Of a DNA stretch of 36,506 nucleotides, positions 30,788 to 36,506 are shown one piece after another. The stretch's first letter is position 1, and each line of letters starts with the position of its first letter. The notes below the pieces were generated by a model. That model was not told the origin of the DNA and searched no databases. It saw nothing but the letters and a program-made list of their open reading frames with translations. The position numbers and the translations under genes were made by a program. The DNA comes from a virus, in IMG/VR virus record IMGVR_UViG_3300042935_000354, positions 1 through 36,506 of that record, one strand, 5' to 3'.

Positions 30788-33675
30788 TATGAATTCCCCT
30801 GCATATTGATGAGTCTGCCGTTAAACGTACCACGTACACCGTTCACACCCGCGCCTTGGTGGTCAACAGCGCCAGAGCTTGTGCTGGTATAATTTGCGTT
30901 GAGTTGCGCCGCACCGTTCACAATAACTTGACCAGTTGAACCAGCAGTTGCGGTTGTTGCGGCTACCCCAGAAAAAACACCGCCAATAATCGATGAGTTA
31001 ACTGATTGGGTTACTGGAGACACGGTAATGCCAAGGGATGACGATACTCCAGCAGTTAAAGTGGTAGACGCGCTAACTGGGATGACATTGGCAATTGCGT
31101 ACTGCAAGAAACCGTTTCCATCAGCCCACGCTAGCACGATGTTGTTGCCAAACCCCGGAGTGGTAACAGTCAGCATTCCAGCCCCAACAGTGGCGGTTCG
31201 AAACGAAGCCGTTGACGTAGATAATCTTGCTATGTTCGGGTACGTAATTTGGTTTGCACTAAAGTTGCCGTTTCCAGAATTAGTCCACCCAACAAGGTTG
31301 TTTGTAGCACTAGTATTCAAGGGGTAAAATAACACAGGATTACCCAGCCCAGTAACGCCAACTACCCCACCCCAATAGTTATTAAGACCTGAAGAAGCCG
31401 ATATCAGGGAGTTTTGTGAAATCCCAACAGTCAGTTCTTCAGTTGCGGTAAATAAATAATTTGCGCCGTTATACCCCAAGCCGTAAAGCACCCCGTTTGA
31501 GTATGAAAGTCTAGTTTGATAGTTAGCAGTGCTACCTGTAATGGTTGCATTGGTTATTGTGGTGTAAAGATTTCCAGAGTAGTTGTAGAAACCGAAAAAC
31601 CGAATTGCAGTGCTTGACGTAACATACAACTGAACGTAAAACCCACCCCAATCATTAGCGGTTACAGACAGACCCGAAGAAGCCCCGCTAACAATAGTGT
31701 TTGAATCAATTGATACGTTTGAACTATTCCAAACCTGATAACTATTATCACTTGAGTTGTTTACAGCTACTACAACAAAACGATCATTAGACAAGCCCGC
31801 AGATGAAATATTATTAAGAGCGCCTACGGGGTTATATAAATTAGTCCAAGTAGACGTGTTTATAAATACATAGGAGCTGGAATACATTGCGTTGATAAGT
31901 GTTGCCCCACTGGCGGAGCCGCAATAAGAAACAACAAACTTGCCAGATGATAAAGCGCATACGGAAATTTGACCCGTATCAGTACTTGCAAAACCTGTAC
32001 CAACAGTTATTGTTTGTAACAGAACACCAAAAGGTGAAAACACAGAAACATACACTACGTATGTGGTGTAGTCTTTGTATGCAATCAGAAAATTACCATT
32101 GGGCAGAGTCGCCGCTGAGTTTGAGCTAATTGTACTACTGTAAAGAATTGAAGGGGGCAGTGTGTAAGACGTAGAAGTCTGAACAGATGCCGTACCTGAT
32201 GCCGCCGCTGACACAGCAACCGCAGTGGGTGTAGTTCTTCCATACCCCAAACCAGAGGCGGCTGACGTTGATGTTCCAACGGTTGCAGATACTCCGTTTG
32301 TCGTTAAAAGCGTGTACGTAGTTTTATCTAACTTAAAGTAGTGTGATGAAGCTACAAGAAGACTATCCCTCTGCTTTGATCCGGAAAAATAAACACAAAT
32401 GGCTGTTGATGTTTCTAACAAAGTTAAACACACCTGTGGCCTCATCTGTACTGAATTCAATGGGATGGGGATTACTCCATTTGAATTGGTGGCTATTACC
32501 GCCGTACCCGATGAATTAAACACTGCGTAGTTTAACCCGCTAAGAGGAGTAGAGACACCGTCCCCAAAGGTGCATATAAAATTACCGTTACTTAGTCCAA
32601 GTACGTTTATGGGCGCTGTGGTCGTATTTGCTTGATTGCCGTTAATATTTGACGACGGTATTATAAATTGTGAACTTATAACGTTTCCTGTTGGAAGAAA
32701 CCTAAAGGCAAGAGTCTGATTGCTACCAACTGGGTCATTGCCTTTATACGCAAGGACAAAAGTTGTTCCGTTTGATAATACGGAAACATCACACGCTGGG
32801 CCAACCGAAGAAACAGAAATAGTGTTGTTGGTAATTGCCACTCCAACAGCGGTATACAAGTAATAATTGTACGTATTACTTGTGCTGGGCATAAAAATAA
32901 TAAACGAACTATCACTTCTAGCCGCCATACCAAACGCGGCTTGTGATGTATTTATAGCACCCACAGTAGTTGCGGAATATGTCGGAGTCACCACCGAGCC
33001 AGCTAGCGTGTAACCCCTATGAATTATTTGATTGCTTCCTGAATTTCCCCCAGCTAAAACCCAACCACCGTTTGGAAGAGCTACGCCGTTAATACCCAGC
33101 GTACTATTAGCAAAATCTAAAGTTGTGTCTTGCGTTGCCGCAACCACTGACGCACCAGCATTTGTGAAAATGGCGTAACACATTCTGTTTATACTACCAC
33201 CAGCACTATTAACCCAGTACACAACAAAGTTACCACTTGTTAACGCCAAAACGCCAACATTTGAACAATTAGTATTAGTTAAACCACTAGAAATTAGAGT
33301 AGGTATAACAACAGTGTTGTTGTTTACATCAATAATTTTAAAATAGACCTGCCCGTTGATTGAGCTATTGGTCATAAAAGCTTGAACCATATTTCCATTG
33401 CTTAACACCGCCGCGCCTCTGTTGACAGAACCGCCATAAACGCCGGTACCTTGTCCCGGCGCATTGGTGCTGTAAATCCAGTCGTTAGGCTTTGTAGGTA
33501 AGGTTTGCACCGCTGGAAAATTTGCGGAGCTTGGCAGGGTTAAATTGGGCGCACCCTTGTAGTCGCCGTTCTGGTAATAAACCAAGTCACCAGCGGCAAA
33601 TCCCGTGTTAGTCGCTACTGAAACAACGCTTGTTGAAGAAGAATTAGCGGGGAATTGTTGAATTGAACGTGACAT
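30787..33675 (-). CDS. large fibre / receptor-binding protein with propeller-like repeats
   Basis: 962 residues, Ser/Asn/Thr/Val-rich. A conserved-looking N-terminus (TNTGFAAGDLVYYQNGDYKG) probably attaches it to the tail. About every 45-65 residues a short block recurs: LSNGNMVQAF, LTSGNFVVYW, LPNGGWVLAG, LSNGTTFVLAY, LSNGNFICTF, LPNGNFLIAY, LSSGKFVVSY and LSNDRFVVVA. These look like blades of a beta-propeller, a fold often used to bind sugars or proteins. The region is clearly richer in A and T than its neighbours, so it may have come from elsewhere. No enzymatic motif was seen. GAGG precedes the ATG. Confidence 0.7.
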   Translation of the reverse strand: MSRSIQQFPANSSSTSVVSVATNTGFAAGDLVYYQNGDYKGAPNLTLPSSANFPAVQTLPTKPNDWIYSTNAPGQGTGVYGGSVNRGAAVLSNGNMVQAFMTNSSINGQVYFKIIDVNNNTVVIPTLISSGLTNTNCSNVGVLALTSGNFVVYWVNSAGGSINRMCYAIFTNAGASVVAATQDTTLDFANSTLGINGVALPNGGWVLAGGNSGSNQIIHRGYTLAGSVVTPTYSATTVGAINTSQAAFGMAARSDSSFIIFMPSTSNTYNYYLYTAVGVAITNNTISVSSVGPACDVSVLSNGTTFVLAYKGNDPVGSNQTLAFRFLPTGNVISSQFIIPSSNINGNQANTTTAPINVLGLSNGNFICTFGDGVSTPLSGLNYAVFNSSGTAVIATNSNGVIPIPLNSVQMRPQVCLTLLETSTAICVYFSGSKQRDSLLVASSHYFKLDKTTYTLLTTNGVSATVGTSTSAASGLGYGRTTPTAVAVSAAASGTASVQTSTSYTLPPSILYSSTISSNSAATLPNGNFLIAYKDYTTYVVYVSVFSPFGVLLQTITVGTGFASTDTGQISVCALSSGKFVVSYCGSASGATLINAMYSSSYVFINTSTWTNLYNPVGALNNISSAGLSNDRFVVVAVNNSSDNSYQVWNSSNVSIDSNTIVSGASSGLSVTANDWGGFYVQLYVTSSTAIRFFGFYNYSGNLYTTITNATITGSTANYQTRLSYSNGVLYGLGYNGANYLFTATEELTVGISQNSLISASSGLNNYWGGVVGVTGLGNPVLFYPLNTSATNNLVGWTNSGNGNFSANQITYPNIARLSTSTASFRTATVGAGMLTVTTPGFGNNIVLAWADGNGFLQYAIANVIPVSASTTLTAGVSSSLGITVSPVTQSVNSSIIGGVFSGVAATTATAGSTGQVIVNGAAQLNANYTSTSSGAVDHQGAGVNGVRGTFNGRLINMQGNS

Positions 33676-33677
33676 TT

Positions 33678-33989
33678 TTAACCCTCGTATCCGTAGACGT
33701 TAATACTGATTGCGCTTGCTGTACTAGCAGAGACAACCACAAACTTGCCTGTTGTTGCAACAATACCACCGCGCTCTAACACGCTGTTGGGTGGAATAAC
33801 TGTTTGGAACTCCAAATATTCACTTGTTGTAGGCACTGTAGCAGATGCTGAAATTGACAAGTTTACTGAAACAGGAAACCCAGTGATGTTTGTAAGCGCC
33901 ACATTAAAGACGCTCGGAGTTGCCGCTACCGTGTAATACGATGCGGCTGATGTGGTTGCTAAACCTTGACCTAGTGTTCCTGATGCCAT
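33678..33989 (-). CDS. small beta-rich virion protein, 103 aa
   Basis: A small protein of beta strands: FNVALTNITGFPVSVNLSIS, then EYLEFQTVIPPNSVLERGGI and FVVVSASTASAISINVYGYE. It is related in pattern to short phage proteins encoded between fibre genes, possibly a decoration or fibre-junction domain. It has a good ribosome binding site (AAGGAAAG) and lies 2 bases from the propeller gene. Role not established. Confidence 0.65.
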   Translation of the reverse strand: MASGTLGQGLATTSAASYYTVAATPSVFNVALTNITGFPVSVNLSISASATVPTTSEYLEFQTVIPPNSVLERGGIVATTGKFVVVSASTASAISINVYGYEG

Positions 33990-33998
33990 GATCTTTCC

Positions 33999-34709
33999 TT
34001 AGAATTGGGCCATATAATATGTTTTGGCGGTAGTAGGGCCTGTAACTGGTAAATTTGACCAATAAGGCACGCCGGTGCCGTTTGAGGTTAACAGTTGACC
34101 CGCAACACCTGCTGTGACAAACTGTGTGTCGTCTGTGCCGGCTTGGTAAACAATCTGTCCGCCACCCGCACCGCCCGCTAGGTCCGCCGCCGTGATGGCC
34201 GCTGGTGCAACCACCCAGTTGTATGCCGAGCCAGTCCAGCCCAGCACGTAGCCTGTTATGGGGGCCGCCACGTTGCTGAAACCGCCCGCGCCGTTACCGA
34301 ACAACAGCGTTGTACCAGAAGTAGGAGCCGCAAAGTCAGTGCCGGCCACCGCGGCTGTGAACACCGACGTGCCGTTGCCCTTGACAATACCTGTCAGCGT
34401 GCCAACGCCAGTGCCGCCGTTTGTCACGGCAAGCGTGCCGGCAAGGGTAATGGTGCCCGACGTGGTGATAGGGCCGCCAGAGGTCGTTAAACCCGTTGTG
34501 CCGCCCGACACGGCCACACTAGACACGGTGGCAGAGGACGACGCAGAAGAGGCCAGCAGTGTCACAACACCCGCGCTGTTCTTGGCGTACAGCTTCATGT
34601 CGGCGGTGTTAAGCGCCAACTCACCTGCAATCAAGTTGCCCGCTATGGGCAAGTTTGTGGCTGTACTGGAGTAGTACAGTTGAATGGGGGTAAAGCCTGC
34701 TTGTGCCAT
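33999..34709 (-). CDS. tail fibre protein, 236 aa
   Basis: The N-terminus (PIQLYYSSTATNLPIAGNLI) and the GELALNTADMKLYAKN block match phage fibre N-terminal domains. A Ser/Thr/Gly shaft region with TTSGGPITTSGTITLAGTLA and VTNGGTG repeats follows, and the end (GQLLTSNGTGVPYWSNLP) is also typical. It is probably a short fibre or fibre adaptor. The start ATG 34709 has no strong ribosome binding site, so it may rely on the neighbouring gene. Confidence 0.75.
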   Translation of the reverse strand: MAQAGFTPIQLYYSSTATNLPIAGNLIAGELALNTADMKLYAKNSAGVVTLLASSASSSATVSSVAVSGGTTGLTTSGGPITTSGTITLAGTLAVTNGGTGVGTLTGIVKGNGTSVFTAAVAGTDFAAPTSGTTLLFGNGAGGFSNVAAPITGYVLGWTGSAYNWVVAPAAITAADLAGGAGGGQIVYQAGTDDTQFVTAGVAGQLLTSNGTGVPYWSNLPVTGPTTAKTYYMAQF

Positions 34710-34711
34710 AT

Positions 34712-35755
34712 TTATTTGGTGTAGTAGCTAATGTTAGGCCTGAAATAGATCGGGGACTTGTCGCGGTCCTCTTCTTCAGCGGCAAGCGTGGCCTCCGCGG
34801 CGTCTTGCTTGAGCATCTGAATTCGTGCGGGGTCAACGCCCGGCAACAGCTTGGACAGGCGGTGTGACAGTTGGCCTTGAATAGCAGGCACCCAACGGTC
34901 TGGAATGGCGATCTCGTTTGTCAGGCGACCCACGTCTTGGGGTTGCATCTCAATAACAAACTGGAACGCTTGGAACGCGTCCTGAGGCACCGGCCACATG
35001 TTGGCAACCGGGGTGACCTGACGGTTAAACCAGAACTGCAGTGAGCGCTGGCCCAAGAAGTCTTTGTTTGGCAGGCTGTAGTAGTCGTTGCGGTTCAGGC
35101 GCGCGATAGGCACGTCTTGCTGTACCGAGGCCAGTGACAGTGCCTTAACCGTCACGGTGCTGGTAGACGCGTTACGAAAGCGCCAGTACTCGGCCAGAGG
35201 GGAGCCGTCAATCTGTGAGTAGCCCCACCCGTTGATCACGCCGTTGGTGACGGTGGTGATTGGCACCCACGTGATGTCGTCGTAGCTGTACTCGACGTTC
35301 AGCGTGATGTTGTTGTTTGCGGACAGGAAGCCGGCACTGAGGAAACGGTAGCCGTCTTCAAAGTAGGCGTGTGCAGAGGCGCCTGCCGCGATGCTGTAGT
35401 CAATCTCTGTGGACGTCGTATTGAACGCGCCGTACACGTTGTCTGTTGTGGTGCTGGGCCGCGTCATGAGGCGGTAGTTGGCCTCGCGCACGTCCACTGT
35501 GCCCACGGGCATGGTGTACTCTCGGGTCTGCGCCAAACTGCCAAACACGATGTACTCAAGCAACCACAGGTTCACGCCGCGGTTTGACAGGTTGATCAGG
35601 ATGTACCACAGCGCCTGACGGGCCGCGTTGATGTACTCCGGTGTCAACTCCTCTGACAGTTTGCCCGCTTCCTTGTAGGCAAACGAGATCAACTGGTCAA
35701 CCGTTATCGTGGTTTGACCAGTTGTGTTAGAGGTGTTACTGTAGTTGCTTGCCAT
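34712..35755 (-). CDS. structural protein, possible head-tail connector, 347 aa
   Basis: The helical N-terminus (TVDQLISFAYKEAGKLSEEL, then AARQALWYILINLSNRGVNL) and WLLEYIVFGS resemble adaptor/connector proteins. The middle is beta-rich (NNNITLNVEYSYDDITWVPI), and the C-terminal part (IPDRWVPAIQGQLSHRLSKL, then KQDAAEATLAAEEEDRDKSP) is helical. Its place after the small basic proteins and before the fibres fits a head-tail joining or neck protein. The exact family is not recognised. Confidence 0.65.
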   Translation of the reverse strand: MASNYSNTSNTTGQTTITVDQLISFAYKEAGKLSEELTPEYINAARQALWYILINLSNRGVNLWLLEYIVFGSLAQTREYTMPVGTVDVREANYRLMTRPSTTTDNVYGAFNTTSTEIDYSIAAGASAHAYFEDGYRFLSAGFLSANNNITLNVEYSYDDITWVPITTVTNGVINGWGYSQIDGSPLAEYWRFRNASTSTVTVKALSLASVQQDVPIARLNRNDYYSLPNKDFLGQRSLQFWFNRQVTPVANMWPVPQDAFQAFQFVIEMQPQDVGRLTNEIAIPDRWVPAIQGQLSHRLSKLLPGVDPARIQMLKQDAAEATLAAEEEDRDKSPIYFRPNISYYTK

Positions 35756-35758
35756 TGT

Positions 35759-35983
35759 TTAGCACTTACCGCCGCCCATGTAGCTACGCACGGTGCCCTT
35801 GGCCTTCTTGGCACGGCCACCCTTTTTGAGCTTGGACATGTCTGTCTTCTCGCCGCCGTGGGCCTGCTCGTCGTGCATCTTGAACGCCTTTTTAACGACC
35901 TTCTTGTCTTTTGCCATGTCTGCGCCTTCGGACTCGTAGTTCTTCTTGGAGTGGTCAATGCGTGGTGTGTATTTAGAAACCAT
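35759..35983 (-). CDS. small basic protein, 74 aa
   Basis: Lys/Gly-rich (KLKKGGRAKKAKGTVRSYMG near the end) with AGAGGA before ATG 35983. MAKDKKVVKKAF at residue 23 is another possible start, but has a weaker ribosome binding site. The strong positive charge suggests DNA or RNA contact or a packaged protein. It lies in a run of three small basic genes at the head of the virion block. Confidence 0.65.
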   Translation of the reverse strand: MVSKYTPRIDHSKKNYESEGADMAKDKKVVKKAFKMHDEQAHGGEKTDMSKLKKGGRAKKAKGTVRSYMGGGKC

Positions 35984-35984
35984 C

Positions 35985-36143
35985 TTATTTCCTCTTTGTT
36001 TTTGCAGAATCTCTAAAAGCCTGCGCTGTTGGCGCGCCCTTGGTGCCGGGTTTTCTCATTGTCTCAACAGGACGCCCTTCGGCTTTCTGTTTTTTCACAC
36101 GCTCTTGTTTTGCGTGAATGTTGGCATATAGTCCGGGTTTCAT
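35985..36143 (-). CDS. small basic protein, 52 aa
   Basis: A 52-residue frame: MKPGLYANIHAKQERVKKQK, then a Pro/Gly/Lys-rich end (GTKGAPTAQAFRDSAKTKRK). The pattern KPGLYANIHAKQERI is one I recognise as a small conserved phage protein, function unknown. Its start overlaps the stop of the next gene (TAATG) and its stop lies two bases from the 74-residue gene. Confidence 0.75.
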   Translation of the reverse strand: MKPGLYANIHAKQERVKKQKAEGRPVETMRKPGTKGAPTAQAFRDSAKTKRK

Positions 36144-36418
36144 TAGCAGTTCCAGCTCTTGAGTGATGCCTTTGCACGCTCTGCCGGACCCTTGGCTTTA
36201 GCAACCACACCCTCCATGCGCGCACAAAAACTTGCCTTACGTCCTGCATCCGCCTTGGTCTTGGGGTTGGGTGCAGGGGGTTTCAAGTTTGAATTGTTCT
36301 TGGCGTTGTACTCGGCGCGACCTTTAGCCGTCATGCCCGCACCCTTGTCGGTGGGGTTGTACGTCTTGTCTTTGCCCGTGGTTTTACGGGCAATCGGTTT
36401 GTCGTGTTCTCGTGCCAT
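36143..36418 (-). CDS. small basic phage protein with KSFCAR-like motif, 91 aa
   Basis: Basic, with GMTAKGRAEYNAKNNSNLKP and GRKASFCARMEG, then a basic helix ending SLKSWNC. The 'GLTAxGRxxYN...SFCAR...W.C' pattern matches a small family common in phage genomes (as I recall, DUF6321) of unknown function, probably virion-associated or DNA-related. It is the first gene after promoter motif C; GGAG in that motif's last bases also serves as its ribosome binding site. Confidence 0.8.
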   Translation of the reverse strand: MAREHDKPIARKTTGKDKTYNPTDKGAGMTAKGRAEYNAKNNSNLKPPAPNPKTKADAGRKASFCARMEGVVAKAKGPAERAKASLKSWNC

Positions 36419-36428
36419 AGTGTTACGC

Positions 36429-36448
36429 TCCTATATGTAATTACCCAT
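36429..36448 (-). promoter_or_regulatory. late promoter motif, copy C
   Basis: On the minus strand it reads ATGGGTAATT-ACA-TATA-GGA. If the start is the G after TATA (36431), the leader is 13 bases long, begins GGAG (the ribosome binding site) and leads straight to the ATG at 36418. A sigma-type reading with a start about seven bases further on would remove that ribosome binding site, which favours a T7-type promoter. It would drive the virion genes down to about 25471. Confidence 0.7.
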
Positions 36449-36449
36449 C

Positions 36450-36468
36450 AAAACGGGTGTTTTCGCCC
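36450..36468 (-). terminator. possible terminator before promoter C
   Basis: On the minus strand GGGCG, loop AAAA, CACCC (one G-T pair) followed by GTTTTG. It is a short stem, so only a weak terminator for genes upstream of the window edge, placed just before promoter motif C as if to separate two transcripts. Confidence 0.35.
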
Positions 36469-36506
36469 TAAGATAAAAAGAGTGCTTTTTCAGCTTTTCG
36501 CCTCTT

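Noticed and set aside
30787-33675. Diversity-generating retroelement target in the large fibre
   Set aside because: No reverse transcriptase or template/variable repeat pair was seen in the window.
1-36506. tRNA genes
   Set aside because: No cloverleaf-like sequence or free gap large enough for one was noticed by eye; a dedicated scan was not possible.

Overview
This window is a piece of a tailed double-stranded DNA bacteriophage genome, most likely podovirus-like. The evidence is a full phage replication set on one strand, a virion and tail set on the other, very tight gene packing with ATGA and TAATG overlaps, and no cellular housekeeping genes. The host cannot be fixed from the sequence. 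A predicted exported Rap1a/Tai-like protein and the general gene set fit a Gram-negative, perhaps freshwater, bacterium; this is inference. The large terminase, portal and major capsid genes are not here, so the genome continues beyond the window.

Left half, + strand, about 1-16719: small accessory genes (1-4387) that include a sigma factor ending after region 3 (496-1020), an exported Rap1a/Tai-like protein and a fucosyltransferase-fold protein. The replication block follows (4403-16719): primase-polymerase/SF3 helicase, HEXXH protein, VRR-NUC nuclease, HNH-like protein, SNF2 helicase, a small sigma-region-4-like HTH protein, a probable small terminase in its own promoter-terminator unit, a DUF2800 Cas4/RecB-like nuclease with an apparent AUC start, a DUF2815 ssDNA-binding protein, a class II (B12-dependent) ribonucleotide reductase, a DUF3310 protein and a family A DNA polymerase. 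Four rho-independent terminators divide this half.

Right half, - strand, about 36418 down to 16765: small basic proteins, a structural protein, a fibre/adhesin cassette (a tail fibre, a small virion protein, a probable beta-propeller fibre and a glycine-rich adhesin), a head-tail adaptor, another fibre, a gp10/nozzle-like tail protein, and finally four large proteins likely to be ejected or internal. One of these carries a 94-residue Gly-Thr repeat and another an N-terminal lytic transglycosylase. The two halves converge at 16720-16764.

The most interesting signal is a 20-bp motif, ATGGGTAATTNNNTATAGGA, found three times. Each copy lies just upstream of a late-type unit: the small terminase (+), the ejection-protein block (-) and the leading virion genes (-). 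Its layout, 17 bases ending in TATA followed by GGA, matches T7-family phage promoters, but no single-subunit RNA polymerase is visible here. The phage instead encodes what look like the two halves of a sigma factor, regions 2-3 and region 4, in genes about 8 kb apart, the second close to the first late promoter. How these parts work together is the main open question.
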